From: Bryobacteraceae bacterium
Lineage (GTDB): Bacteria; Acidobacteriota; Terriglobia; Bryobacterales; Bryobacteraceae
Assembly (NCBI GenBank): GCA_025055455.1
Contig: JANWXD010000033.1
Coordinates: forward strand, 1 to 41,429
Length of the DNA: 41,429 nt
Direction: 5' to 3'
Shown here one piece after another: positions 1-8,476 of the stretch (positions within the stretch are counted from its first letter, which is position 1; each line of letters opens with the position of its first letter). A model generated the notes under the pieces. It was not told where the DNA came from. It saw only the letters and a list, made by a program, of their open reading frames with translations, and searched no databases. The position numbers and the translations under genes are program-made.

Positions 1-360
1 GACCAGCCCAGCTTCCACCGTGACGTCCGTGAACGTTCCGTCGCGGTTATTCTTGTACAGCCGGTTGGTGGGCGCCTGGTCGGGCGGCCATTTGGCCTCG
101 AAGCGCGTGCCGTTGACCAGGAAAATGTCCAGCCAGCCGTCGTTGTCGTAGTCGAAGAACGCGACGCCGCAACCCGTGGTTTCCAACAAGTAGCGGTTCC
201 GTTTTTCGTCGCCGAAGATGGTCTTGGCGCGCAATCCGGCCTCGCGCGCCACGTTGACGAACTGCACGGGCAGCGGCTGGCCGCGCACGAGCTGGTCAAA
301 AGAGAATACGAGGGCGGAGCGGCACAGAGATGTGATGAATTCTCGACGCGAACGGCGCAT
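1..360 (-). CDS. FG-GAP/VCBS repeat protein, CRTAC1-like (3' end outside window)
   Basis: This is the N-terminal 120 codons of a gene that runs out of the window at position 1. Translation from the ATG at 358-360 gives MRRSRREFITSLCRSALVFS, which has a twin-arginine-like SRREFI motif, so export by the Tat route is likely. About 40 residues later comes a calcium-binding FG-GAP/VCBS motif, FFDYDNDGWLDIFLVNG, followed by NRLYKNNRDGTFTDVTVEAG. Both are the usual signature of the CRTAC1/ASPIC-UnbV beta-propeller family. It lies 167 bp downstream of the TPR protein on the same strand, a pairing common in acidobacteria, so the two may be cotranscribed. No Shine-Dalgarno sequence is evident before the ATG. 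The function is unknown; a secreted or surface beta-propeller is the safest description. Confidence 0.85.
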   Translation of the reverse strand, partial: MRRSRREFITSLCRSALVFSFDQLVRGQPLPVQFVNVAREAGLRAKTIFGDEKRNRYLLETTGCGVAFFDYDNDGWLDIFLVNGTRFEAKWPPDQAPTNRLYKNNRDGTFTDVTVEAGLV

Positions 361-527
361 TGGAACACGCACGCGGGGCGCCAAACGACGCCCTCTTTTC
401 AAAGCTAGCAGCTTTCCGCGCACCCGTTCCGGCGCAGACCTTGGGGACCTGCTGCGGCAGGCCGCGGAGGCCCGCCAGCGTGCTCCGTTGGGAGGTGGGT
501 TCCTCTCGGGTGTTTCCGCCGCCGGCT

Positions 528-1988
528 TCAGCGGCGGGGCTCCCGCACGAAGCCGAAGCGCCGCAGCGCGTCCAGATGCGCGCTGGCGCCCTGCCGTCGG
601 AGTTCTTCGGCTCGGGCCAGGAACCGACGGGCCTCGGCAAGCCGACCCCGTTTTTGCAACACCTGAGCCAAGTACCGATGTGCCAGGTCCCAGTGGGGCG
701 CGGCCTGAACTGCCTGGCGGAACTGTTGTTCCGCCTCTTCGAACTGTCCCGCTTCCATCTTGGCGAGGCCCGTGTTGACGTTGAACATGGCTGCCTGCTC
801 GGCCTCGCGCAACCGCTGGATGCGGGTCGCCTCGGAAAAGGCCAATTTGCTGCCCTCGAAATCGCCTTGAGCTCGCAAGATGTGGCCGAGGGTGTTGTAC
901 GGTCCCGGACTGCTCGGGTTCAGCCGGATGGCCTCTTGGAGGGCCGCTTTCGCTTCCTCGAGCCGGCCGGCTGCTCGCAGCGCAGCGCCCAGCATGTAAT
1001 GGGCCTCGGCGTAGTCGGGACGTATGGCCACCGCGGCGCGCAGCTGGCGGGCCGCATCGTCGAACTCGCCCGCTTGCCAATGCGTGACGCCCAACGCATA
1101 GCGTGCCTCGGCGAAATTCGCATCCAAGGCAACCGCTTTTTGCAGCTCCCGCTTGGCGCCCTCTAGATCGTCCTGCTGCTTGAGCGCTAAGCCCAAGTTG
1201 TACTGGGCCACGGCATCGGCGGGATTGCGCTCAAGCGCGGCCCGAAACTGCGCCATGGCTCGCTCGTGTTGATTTTTTTGCAGCCACGCATAGCCGAGGT
1301 TCACCTGAGCCGCGGCATTGGCCGGATCCTTTCGCAGGATCTGTTCGAACTGCCCGATGCTTTCGTCGACCCGACCCGTTTCCACGAGCAAAAAACCGTA
1401 GTGGTTCCGGTAGGCAAGGTTATCGGGTTCCAGTTCCAAGGCGCGCCGTAACGCCTCCCGAGCGCGGTGCAGATCGCCGGCACGCTGCCGCGCCAGCCCC
1501 AGGGCGCTCCAGGCATCGGCCCGTTTCGGGTCGGCTTGAATCGCCCGCTCGAGCTCGGCGGCGGCCTCGCTCGACTGCCCGGACTCGAGCAACGCCACCC
1601 CGAGGCGGTAGCGGTAGTCGAACTGGCGCGGCGCCAGCCGCACCGCTTCGCGCAGAGATGCAAGGGCTTCCTGTCGCGCCCCTTCCAGCCACAGCGCCGC
1701 TCCGAGATGGTAATGCGCCCGGGCCAACTTTGGATCGAGCGTCACCGCCCGACGAAACCGCTCCAGCGCTTCCTGCCTCCGCCCGAGCACCGCAAGCAGG
1801 AATCCCATCTCGTCCTCGAGAACCGCCGATGGTGGGGAGCGCTGCGCGGCCTTGTCGAGAAGCGCCAGTGCTCCCGCGGCATCCCCTTTTGCCTTGAGCC
1901 CCTCGGCCTGGCGTCGGAGCTCCGCCACGGTCTGCGCCCAGGCGCTCATGCAGACCACGGACAGGAGCACAATCCGACAACCGCCCAT
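528..1988 (-). CDS. Secreted tetratricopeptide-repeat protein
   Basis: A 486-residue protein that is almost wholly TPR. It starts with a short hydrophobic signal peptide (MGGCRIVLLSVVCMSAWAQ, likely cleavage after AWA), then about a dozen 34-residue helical repeats with the W/LG-Y-A-F-A-P pattern, for example residues spelling NPADAVAQYNLGLALKQQDD and PDYAEAHYMLGAALRAAGR. The repeats are regular to near the C terminus, which ends in a basic tail (REPRR). TPR proteins of this kind scaffold protein-protein contacts in the periplasm or at the outer membrane. The neighbour downstream is an FG-GAP protein. A perfect TATAAT lies 25-30 bp upstream of the start codon. The specific partner is not predictable from sequence. 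Confidence 0.9.
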   Translation of the reverse strand: MGGCRIVLLSVVCMSAWAQTVAELRRQAEGLKAKGDAAGALALLDKAAQRSPPSAVLEDEMGFLLAVLGRRQEALERFRRAVTLDPKLARAHYHLGAALWLEGARQEALASLREAVRLAPRQFDYRYRLGVALLESGQSSEAAAELERAIQADPKRADAWSALGLARQRAGDLHRAREALRRALELEPDNLAYRNHYGFLLVETGRVDESIGQFEQILRKDPANAAAQVNLGYAWLQKNQHERAMAQFRAALERNPADAVAQYNLGLALKQQDDLEGAKRELQKAVALDANFAEARYALGVTHWQAGEFDDAARQLRAAVAIRPDYAEAHYMLGAALRAAGRLEEAKAALQEAIRLNPSSPGPYNTLGHILRAQGDFEGSKLAFSEATRIQRLREAEQAAMFNVNTGLAKMEAGQFEEAEQQFRQAVQAAPHWDLAHRYLAQVLQKRGRLAEARRFLARAEELRRQGASAHLDALRRFGFVREPRR

Positions 1989-2012
1989 AGTCCCGAAGCC
2001 GTGTCAGCCGCC

Positions 2013-2018
2013 ATTATA
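2013..2018 (-). promoter_or_regulatory. Candidate -10 box for the TPR gene
   Basis: The minus strand reads TATAAT here, a perfect sigma-70 -10 hexamer in a GC-rich neighbourhood, with about 24 nt between it and the ATG at 1988. No convincing -35 hexamer sits 16-18 bp further upstream. The region between the TPR gene and the next gene (1989-2161) holds nothing else I can recognise. Confidence 0.5.
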
Positions 2019-2161
2019 CTGGGCCGCGGGGCGAGCCGCTGTTCGGCAGCGTCGCCGTCCGCCCATGGGGTCGGACACGGCGGTGAGTGCGCCGCAGTCA
2101 GGACCGGTGGGGACCGCCGGCGTCGAAGCCGCCGCAGGGAAACGACTCGTGATGATAGACC

Positions 2162-3040
2162 TTACGCCACGAACGCGGCGCGCATGTCTTTGACCGCTTT
2201 GGTCAAGCTTTCGACTGGATCCCCCAGCGGCAGGTACTCCATCGTAATGTAACCGCTGTAACCCGTTTTCCGAATCGCCTTGTAAATGTTCGCATAATTC
2301 AGCTCGCCCGTGCCAGGGTCGTTGCGGCCCGGATTGTCCGCAATGTGAAACACCGACACATAGGGCGCCGCCTCGGTGATCGTGCGGATCACGTTCCCGA
2401 TCTGCACCTGTTCGTGATAGATGTCGAACAGCAGGCGCACGTGAGGATGGTCGACCTCGCGGATGAGCCTCAGCCCGTCCACGCACGTCGTCAGGAAGAA
2501 ACCTTTATGATTCACCTTGTTGTTGAGGGGCTCGACGATGAGCGTCAGGTTGGCCTTGGCCGCCAAGTCTCCAGCGCGCTTGGCGCCTTCGACGAGGCTG
2601 GCCCACTGTTCCTCGCGCGTGCGGCCGGGAATTTCGTTGCCGCTCATCAGGATGATCTGCGGGATCTCCAGTTTCTGCGCGAACGTGATGGCCTGCCGAA
2701 CATCGTTGAGAAAGTTCTCGCGGTGCTCCGGATTCACCATCGACACGGGACGGTTGGCCCAATTGGGCGTGGCGATGATGGTGTCCATCCCGAGGCCGAG
2801 CGAGCGGGCTAACTTCTTCACGCGTTCGATGTCGGCGTCGGACCACTGGACATGCTCGGCCACCAGCTCCACCGATTCCAAGCCTGCCTTGGCGGCCGTT
2901 TCCAGGCGCTGCTCGAAGGTACCGCGCAGCGTCCAGAGCATGACCGAAGCCGTGATTCTGGGTTTCTTCGAGGCCTGCTGAAGGCCCGAACCGGCGAGGG
3001 CCGCTCCGGAAGCAGCCAGGAAGGTACGTCGCGCCATCAT
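2162..3040 (-). CDS. Tat-exported sugar phosphate isomerase/epimerase (hydroxypyruvate isomerase-like TIM barrel)
   Basis: A 292-residue AP-endonuclease-2-type TIM barrel. The N terminus MMARRTFLAASGAALAGSG is a twin-arginine signal (ARRTFLAAS) with a hydrophobic stretch. The barrel has the hallmark metal-site segments of the hydroxypyruvate isomerase branch: IVEPLNNK (Glu on strand 5), LLFDIYHEQ (Asp/His), FHIADNPGRNDPGTGELNY and a final YITMEYLP (Glu). Hydroxypyruvate isomerase interconverts hydroxypyruvate and tartronate semialdehyde, but this family is broad and the real substrate may be another keto sugar or sugar acid. It is followed downstream by the TPR gene and preceded by a second isomerase on the same strand. 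Two ATGs are adjacent (3038-3040 and 3035-3037). A TATGCT box only 8 nt upstream suggests a very short leader. Confidence 0.85.
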   Translation of the reverse strand: MMARRTFLAASGAALAGSGLQQASKKPRITASVMLWTLRGTFEQRLETAAKAGLESVELVAEHVQWSDADIERVKKLARSLGLGMDTIIATPNWANRPVSMVNPEHRENFLNDVRQAITFAQKLEIPQIILMSGNEIPGRTREEQWASLVEGAKRAGDLAAKANLTLIVEPLNNKVNHKGFFLTTCVDGLRLIREVDHPHVRLLFDIYHEQVQIGNVIRTITEAAPYVSVFHIADNPGRNDPGTGELNYANIYKAIRKTGYSGYITMEYLPLGDPVESLTKAVKDMRAAFVA

Positions 3041-3123
3041 GGCACGTCAGCATAGCACAGGCCGAACCTGGCGCACTGCACTCGCGCGGGGAAACTCCTC
3101 GCCGGCGGCCGATCGGCCTCGAG

Positions 3124-4113
3124 TCAAATCCCCAACCGCTCCCGGGCGTAATGCAGGCACTGCTTGACGTTGTCTTCTTCGAGCCGCAGCAGCGGCGCGG
3201 CGCCGAGCCTCGCCGGCCGCGGCAGTTTCTGCTGTTGTCTGCGCACCCACACGAGCGTCCGCGCCAGATCGCGAGCGTCCCGCCGCGGCATCGCCGTCCA
3301 GTACCTCGGAGAAAGACACGGAACCGGCGTGGGATCCCGCGTGATCATCTCCAGCGTCCACTTGACGTCGGGCCGGGCGCGCCGGATCGTCTCCACCATG
3401 CGGGGCACGTCCAAAGCGCCCTCTCCGAGAGGCACTTCCACCAGATAAAAGCCCTCCTCGTACTCCTCGACGCCCATGTCCTTGATGTGCGTCGAGACCG
3501 CATATGGCGCCAGCCGCTCCACCACCTCCATGGGATCGTCGAGCAGGGCGATGTTGTTGCCCGTGTCCAGGCACACGCCGACAAATTCGCTCGAATACTC
3601 CTTCAAGAGGAGCAAGAACTCCTCGAGCGTCCAGTCGCGGTGGTTCTCGATCGCCAGGGGGAGGCGCAGCTTCTCGACGACCGGCACGGCCGCCTTGATT
3701 CCGGCCCGGGCGCGAGCCGCCGCCGCTTCCCAGGCCTCGCGGCTCTCGAACGCCTCGTACCGGCGCGGTCCGGGCGCGGTCGTGCGAAGGACCAGCGCGC
3801 CGGCTTCTTTGGCCGCGCCGGCGGTGCGCTCGAACGCCGTTGCGTCCTCACGCGGCAGGCTCACCATCGCCTCGAAGTACATCCCGAGCTCTTCCAGCCT
3901 CCGCCGCAGCCGGGCGATATAGGCGGCTTCCACGGAAGTCAGCGGCGCCTGGATCCCGCCCGCGCCCAGGCCATGGCAATATTCGAGGAACTCGAGCGTG
4001 TCCTTAGGACGCCGGGCCGTCATGAAGCAGGTGGTGGCGATCCCCATCCGGGAGCGCGGCGCGGTGGAGGCTGCGGCCGCTGCGCTTGCGGCCAGGAACG
4101 TTCTTCGCGTCAT
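3124..4113 (-). CDS. Tat-exported sugar phosphate isomerase/epimerase family protein
   Basis: A 329-residue TIM-barrel protein of the Xyl-isomerase/AP-endonuclease-2 superfamily. The N terminus MTRRTFLAASAAAAAS is a Tat signal. Conserved metal-site pieces are visible: LPLAIENHRDW (Glu/His), FVGVCLDTGNN (Asp), VSTHIKDM (His) and VKWTLEMITRD (Glu). These Glu/Asp/His positions fit an active divalent-metal site. The C-terminal extension of about 60 residues (PVPCLSPRYW onward) exceeds the compact barrel. The gene starts 3 bp downstream of the stop of the oxidoreductase gene, so the two form one transcription unit. Its substrate is not predictable. Together with the neighbouring oxidoreductase it fits the common acidobacterial/planctomycetal sets that process modified sugars. 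Confidence 0.85.
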   Translation of the reverse strand: MTRRTFLAASAAAAASTAPRSRMGIATTCFMTARRPKDTLEFLEYCHGLGAGGIQAPLTSVEAAYIARLRRRLEELGMYFEAMVSLPREDATAFERTAGAAKEAGALVLRTTAPGPRRYEAFESREAWEAAAARARAGIKAAVPVVEKLRLPLAIENHRDWTLEEFLLLLKEYSSEFVGVCLDTGNNIALLDDPMEVVERLAPYAVSTHIKDMGVEEYEEGFYLVEVPLGEGALDVPRMVETIRRARPDVKWTLEMITRDPTPVPCLSPRYWTAMPRRDARDLARTLVWVRRQQQKLPRPARLGAAPLLRLEEDNVKQCLHYARERLGI

Positions 4114-4116
4114 CGC

Positions 4117-5481
4117 TCAAGCCTCCGGCGTTTCCACCCTCAGGCTGCGCAACACCTCGTCCCAGGGCTTGCGGTATGGCCGCACCAGCATCGCCCCCGC
4201 CTCGCGGTCGCCGAGGATTTCCTCGCGTTCGGCATCCCAGCGGATCTTGCGGCCCACGCGGAGCGAAATATTCGCCAGGTGGCAGGAGGTCGCCACGCGA
4301 TGCCCGTCTTCGACGTCAGCGTTGGGCCGCTGCCGGGTCTTGATGCAATCCAGGAAGTTCCGCACGTGCAAGTCGAACTGTTCCTCGGAGGAGCCGGTTT
4401 CGCGCAACGGCTCGATCCACCGCTCTTTGGATCCGCGGGTGCGCTGGGGGCCGCCGGCCGGGTGCCCGCGAAACACGGGGATGGCATCCTCCGGCGCGAT
4501 CTTTGTGTCCGCGTGGATTTCGAAGCCACTGCGCCCGAGCGTCATGCTCCCCTTGGAGCCGATGAACTCCAATCCGGCGCCCGCCCCGCGCCCGAAGCCG
4601 GCCTCGCGGTGGGACCACAGCGCCGTAAAGCCCGGGTATTCGAACAGCGCGTCCTGCGTGTCGGGCGTTTCGCCGTTGTCTTCCAGGCAAAACCGCCCGC
4701 CGCTCGAGGCCACGGCCATCGGGCCCGTCACGCGCATCGCCCAATGAACCACGTCCAGCTGATGCGAGCCCAGGTTCGTCATCTGGCCGCCCGAATAATC
4801 CCAGAACCAGCGAAAGTGATAGAGCGACCGGTGCGGGTTGTAAGGCCGCTCGGGAGCCGGCCCGAGCCAGAGATCGTAGTCCAACTCGGGCGGCGGCGCG
4901 GCGTCCGGTGGCCGGCCGAAGCCCGGCATCACGTTGCGAAAGGCGCCCATGCGGACGCTGTGGATCTTGCCGATATAGCCAGCCCGCAGCAGTTCGACGG
5001 CCTTCTGATAGTGGCGGCCGCTGCGCTGCTGCGTGCCCACCTGCACCACACGCCGCCAGCGCCGCGCCGCGTTCACCATCCAGCGCCCTTCGCGCACGAA
5101 CAACGTCAGGGGTTTTTCAACGTAGACGTCCTTGCCCGCCGCGCACGCCAGCATGGTCATCAGCGCGTGCCAGTGGTCCGGCGTGGAGATCACCACCGCG
5201 TCCACGTCCTTCGACTCGAGCAAGTGGCGAAAATCCCGGTAGCCTTTGGCCCGTGGCCCGCAAGCCGCCAGCCCTTGCTCGAGCCGCGGTTGGTAGACGT
5301 CGCACACCGCCACCAGATCCGCGTCTTTCTGATTCTTGAAATCGTGGACATGCTGCGCCCCGATCAGCCCGTAGCCGATAAAGCCCACTCCAACCCGGTC
5401 GTTTGCCCCGAGAATGCGCTGGTACGAAGCGGCGGTCAGTGCGCCCAGAAACCGGCGACGCGTCGCTCGCATGGGCAGCAT
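4117..5481 (-). CDS. Gfo/Idh/MocA family oxidoreductase, Tat-exported
   Basis: A 454-residue NAD(P)-dependent oxidoreductase. An N-terminal Tat signal ([14 protein letters not shown]) precedes a Rossmann fold beginning [15 protein letters not shown]. The family EKP motif appears as [11 protein letters not shown] about 100 residues in, and a GFO_IDH_MocA C-terminal alpha/beta domain follows. Exported members of this family often use a tightly bound nicotinamide cofactor on sugars or glycosides. It is the first gene of a minus-strand unit with the 329-residue isomerase. A second in-frame ATG at 5472 gives [10 protein letters not shown] and is an equally plausible start. The divergent yjhG-like gene begins only 50 bp away, so both promoters must share that gap. 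Substrate unknown. Confidence 0.9.
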   Translation of the reverse strand: MLPMRATRRRFLGALTAASYQRILGANDRVGVGFIGYGLIGAQHVHDFKNQKDADLVAVCDVYQPRLEQGLAACGPRAKGYRDFRHLLESKDVDAVVISTPDHWHALMTMLACAAGKDVYVEKPLTLFVREGRWMVNAARRWRRVVQVGTQQRSGRHYQKAVELLRAGYIGKIHSVRMGAFRNVMPGFGRPPDAAPPPELDYDLWLGPAPERPYNPHRSLYHFRWFWDYSGGQMTNLGSHQLDVVHWAMRVTGPMAVASSGGRFCLEDNGETPDTQDALFEYPGFTALWSHREAGFGRGAGAGLEFIGSKGSMTLGRSGFEIHADTKIAPEDAIPVFRGHPAGGPQRTRGSKERWIEPLRETGSSEEQFDLHVRNFLDCIKTRQRPNADVEDGHRVATSCHLANISLRVGRKIRWDAEREEILGDREAGAMLVRPYRKPWDEVLRSLRVETPEA

Positions 5482-5531
5482 CTTATCACCGCTCGCGGAT
5501 CGGCGGACGCTCCCTTGTTAGCATCCAGGTA

Positions 5532-7496
5532 ATGACCGAGATTCGACTGGAGACGCTTCTGGACTCGGGCGACGAGTCCATCTACAACGTGCCCACCAAG
5601 ACGCCCGGCCCCCGCGGCGCCCTGCCCCTAACCCCGGAGATGCTCCTACAGTGGCCTTCCGGGGATCTGTTCGGCTGGACCCAAGACGTTGGCATGGGCT
5701 GGGACCCGGCGCGGCTCGGTGGCAAGGAGATCCTGATTCTGAGCACGCAAGGAGGGGTACGCGCGCCGGACGGCACGCCCGTGGCGCTGGGCTATCACAC
5801 GGGCCACTGGGAAGTGGGCTTGCTGGTCGCCGCGGCGGCCGAGGAGCTCAAATCTCTCGGCGCGATTCCCTTTGCCGGCTACTGCTCGGATCCGTGCGAC
5901 GGGCGCACGCAGGGCACCACCGGTATGTTCGACAGTCTTCCCTATCGCAACGACGCCGCCATGGTGCTGCGGCGTCTGATCCGGTCGCTGCCCACGCGCG
6001 CCGGAGTGATCGGCGTCGCCACCTGTGACAAGGGGCTACCCGCCATGATGATGGCGCTGGCGGCGATGCGGAACCTGCCCTGCGTGCTGATTCCCGGCGG
6101 AGTCACATTGCTCGCCGAGGACGGCGAAGACGCCGGGCTGGTGCAGTCCATCGGAGCGCGTTTCGCCCACGGCAAGATCACGCTCGAGCAGGCAGCCGAG
6201 GCAGGCTGCCGCGCTTGCGCTTCGCCCGGCGGCGGATGTCAGTTCCTCGGAACCGCTGCCACGTCCCAAGTCGTGGCCGAAGCGCTCGGGTTGGCAGTTC
6301 CGCATTCGGCCTTGGCGCCGTCGGGACAGCCCATCTGGCTCGATGCCGCCCGCCGCAGCGCCCGGGCCGTTTTGGCGCTCGAGGCGCGCGGAATCCGCAG
6401 TCGCGACATCCTGACGGAAGCCGCGCTGCGCAATGCGTTAGTCACGCATGCCGCCTTCGGCGGATCCACCAACCTCATCCTTCACCTTGCGGCGATCGCC
6501 CATGCGGCTGGATTGCCCCGCCCCACACGGGACGATTGGGCCGCGGTCAACCGCCGGGTGCCGCGCCTGGTGGACGTACTGCCGAACGGACCGCGCAATC
6601 ATCCGACGTCGCAAGTGTTTCTGGCCGGCGGGGTGCCCGAAGTGATGCTGCACCTGCGCGCGGCGGGTCTACTCGAGCTGGAAGCGCTCACCGTGACCGG
6701 CCAGCCGCTCGGGCGCGTGTTGGAATGGTGGGAGCGCTCCGAGCGCCGCGCGCGGCTGCGCGCCCTGCTCAAAGCACGCGACGGCGTGGATCCCAACGAT
6801 GTGATCATGGATCCGGAGACCGCGCGACAGCGCGGGATCACCTCCACGGTGGTGTTTCCGACGGGAAACCTGGCGCCCGAGGGCGCGGTCATCAAAGCGA
6901 CGGCCATCGATCCGAGCGTCGTGGATCCCGACGGCGTCTACCGCATGCGCGGTCCGGCGCGCGTGTTCGTCTCCGAGCGAGCCGCCGTCGCCGCCATCAA
7001 AAACGGCGCCATCCGGGCCGGCGACGTGCTCGTTTTGGCCGGCCGCGGTCCGATGGGCGCGGGCATGGAAGAGACGTATCAAATCACCTCGGCGCTCAAA
7101 TATCTGGACTTCGGCAAGCACGTGGCGGTGGTGACCGACGCGCGCTTCAGTGGCGTCTCGACCGGCGCCTGCATCGGTCACGTCTCCCCCGAGGCGCTGG
7201 CCGGCGGGCCGATCGGCAAGGTGCTCGACGGCGACTTGATCGAAATCGTCATCGACCGCCACCGGCTCGAAGGAAGGGTCGACCTGGTGGGTGCGGACGG
7301 CGCCGTTTTCGGGCCGGAGGAAGGGGCGCGCCTGCTGGCCTCGCGCCCGCCGCGGCCGGATCTGGCCCCCGACCCGGACCTTCCCGACGACACGCGGCTG
7401 TGGGCCGCGCTGCAAGCCGTCTCGGGCGGATCGTGGGGCGGCTGCGTGTACGACGTCGAGGCGATCCTGGCGCGATTGCGGGGCCAACGAGCTTGA
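5532..7496 (+). CDS. yjhG: YjhG/YagF-type dihydroxy-acid dehydratase family protein (D-xylonate dehydratase-like)
   Basis: The 654-residue product matches the length of Escherichia coli YjhG/YagF (about 655) rather than IlvD. It belongs to the IlvD/Edd iron-sulfur dehydratases. Putative cluster-ligand segments are [25 protein letters not shown] and [15 protein letters not shown], and the C-terminal domain has [14 protein letters not shown] and [11 protein letters not shown]. The family removes water from sugar acids such as D-xylonate to give 2-keto-3-deoxy acids. I chose the ATG at 5532, giving [15 protein letters not shown], because it fits the family length; upstream in-frame codons overlap the divergent gene. 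A TAGCAT box lies 7 nt before it. The nearby galactarate dehydratase and polyol dehydrogenase support a role in sugar-acid catabolism. Substrate choice among pentonates is inference. Confidence 0.9.
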   Translation: MTEIRLETLLDSGDESIYNVPTKTPGPRGALPLTPEMLLQWPSGDLFGWTQDVGMGWDPARLGGKEILILSTQGGVRAPDGTPVALGYHTGHWEVGLLVAAAAEELKSLGAIPFAGYCSDPCDGRTQGTTGMFDSLPYRNDAAMVLRRLIRSLPTRAGVIGVATCDKGLPAMMMALAAMRNLPCVLIPGGVTLLAEDGEDAGLVQSIGARFAHGKITLEQAAEAGCRACASPGGGCQFLGTAATSQVVAEALGLAVPHSALAPSGQPIWLDAARRSARAVLALEARGIRSRDILTEAALRNALVTHAAFGGSTNLILHLAAIAHAAGLPRPTRDDWAAVNRRVPRLVDVLPNGPRNHPTSQVFLAGGVPEVMLHLRAAGLLELEALTVTGQPLGRVLEWWERSERRARLRALLKARDGVDPNDVIMDPETARQRGITSTVVFPTGNLAPEGAVIKATAIDPSVVDPDGVYRMRGPARVFVSERAAVAAIKNGAIRAGDVLVLAGRGPMGAGMEETYQITSALKYLDFGKHVAVVTDARFSGVSTGACIGHVSPEALAGGPIGKVLDGDLIEIVIDRHRLEGRVDLVGADGAVFGPEEGARLLASRPPRPDLAPDPDLPDDTRLWAALQAVSGGSWGGCVYDVEAILARLRGQRA

Positions 7497-7640
7497 CGGC
7501 AACCACCGTAAACGCGATCGTCGCCGATTGAAAATCCCCAGGTTCGCCGCTCTCGTTAACGGAGGCAAAGCGACCCACCTCGATCCTGCGCGACCCCGGC
7601 AACGAAAAAGCCGAGTGGCGCACAAGACAAGCGGGCGAGG

Positions 7641-7687
7641 TGACGCATCTTGACATCATTTTGCGGCTATGACATCATATCATCGAG
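7641..7687 (+). promoter_or_regulatory. Promoter and repeated operator-like sites of the toxin-antitoxin pair
   Basis: The 9-mer TGACATCAT occurs twice, at 7651-7659 and 7670-7678, exactly 19 bp apart, and a degenerate third copy (TGACGCATC) sits at 7641-7649. TTGACA at 7650-7655 and CATCAT at 7673-7678 have a 17-bp spacer and resemble -35 and -10 boxes. They coincide with the repeats, as expected for autoregulation by a ribbon-helix-helix antitoxin. The predicted transcription start falls 0-4 nt before the ATG at 7688, and no Shine-Dalgarno sequence is present, so a leaderless mRNA is likely. Confidence 0.6.
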
Positions 7688-7951
7688 ATGCGCACCACCC
7701 TCAATCTGGACGACGACGTCTATGCCCTCGCCAAAGCCTTGGCCGAAGCACGCCGCATTTCGCTCGGCGAGGCGGTTTCCCACCTTGCTCGGCGGGGCGC
7801 CATAACCCAACCACCCGTCAGCGTCGAGGACGGATTTCCCATATTCCACGTCGAGCCCGAGACACCCCCGTTCGGTCCGGAAGATGTGGATGCGGCTCTG
7901 CAAGCGGAGGACTTGGCTTGGGCGCGGCAGTTCGTAAGCCCCAAGCGGTGA
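7688..7951 (+). CDS. VapB-like ribbon-helix-helix antitoxin
   Basis: An 87-residue protein. The N terminus MRTTLNLDDDVYALAKALAE is a typical ribbon-helix-helix DNA-binding segment (beta strand TTLNL, then helix), followed by RRISLGEAVSHLARRGA as the second helix. The acidic C-terminal half (FGPEDVDAALQAEDLAWARQ) would wrap the toxin. It sits 4 bp upstream of a PIN-domain gene, the standard VapBC order. The repeated operator-like sequence immediately upstream supports autorepression. Confidence in the type of antitoxin is high; the assignment to a numbered VapB group is not possible here. Confidence 0.85.
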   Translation: MRTTLNLDDDVYALAKALAEARRISLGEAVSHLARRGAITQPPVSVEDGFPIFHVEPETPPFGPEDVDAALQAEDLAWARQFVSPKR

Positions 7952-7955
7952 GTTC

Positions 7956-8405
7956 GTGCCCGTAGCCCTCTTGGACGTGAATGTCCTGCTGGCCTTGGCG
8001 TGGCCGAACCATATCTGTCACAGGGCGGCCCGCAAGTGGTTCTCCGCGCACCGACTCGACGGTTGGGCAACCTGCACCCTCACTCAGCTTGGATTTGTGC
8101 GCCTCAGTAGCCTGGAGGCCGTAACCAAGAGGCCCGTCACGGTGCAGGAGGCCATGCGCGCCCTGGCAACCGCCACCACGGCTCCCGAACACGTGTTCTG
8201 GGGTATGGACTCCAGCCTCGTGCACATCCATCCGGAAATAGGCGCGCGGCTGATGGGTCATCGCCAGCTAGTGGATGCCCTGCTCCTCGATCTGGCGATA
8301 CGGAACGGAGGGAAACTGGTCACCTTCGATCGTCGCGTAGAGAATCTGCTGCCCGCCGACTCTCCACACCGAGATGCTTTGGAGATCCTGCCCATAGACG
8401 ATTGA
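7956..8405 (+). CDS. VapC-like PIN-domain ribonuclease toxin
   Basis: A 149-residue PIN domain starting at a GTG 4 bp after the antitoxin stop. Acidic metal-site residues are recognisable: ALLDVNVLLALAW (first Asp), HRQLVDALLLDLAIRNGGK (third position) and LVTFDRRVENL (last Asp). The central TLTQLGFVRLSS is characteristic of the TIGR00028-like branch of VapC toxins. Family members cleave specific RNAs, often tRNA or rRNA, when the antitoxin is degraded. All key residues appear present, so the toxin is probably active. The gene is convergent with the zinc dehydrogenase, 71 bp apart. Confidence 0.87.
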   Translation: MPVALLDVNVLLALAWPNHICHRAARKWFSAHRLDGWATCTLTQLGFVRLSSLEAVTKRPVTVQEAMRALATATTAPEHVFWGMDSSLVHIHPEIGARLMGHRQLVDALLLDLAIRNGGKLVTFDRRVENLLPADSPHRDALEILPIDD

Positions 8406-8476
8406 GGCCGCAGCGAAGCCCTTCACCACTCCCACTGGAACCTCCGGAGTCGGCAACAGCCTAGCGCCGGCTCGCC

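Noticed and set aside
516-537. GC-rich hairpin (CCGCCGC/GCGGCGG, 8-nt loop) around the TPR stop codon
   Set aside because: No T-tract follows on either strand, so it is not a convincing intrinsic terminator; it may be chance in GC-rich DNA.
3151-5532. Long plus-strand open frame opposite the minus-strand isomerase and oxidoreductase genes
   Set aside because: High-GC shadow frame; it is rich in Arg/His/Pro repeats, with no domain or start signal, while the minus-strand genes have clear motifs.
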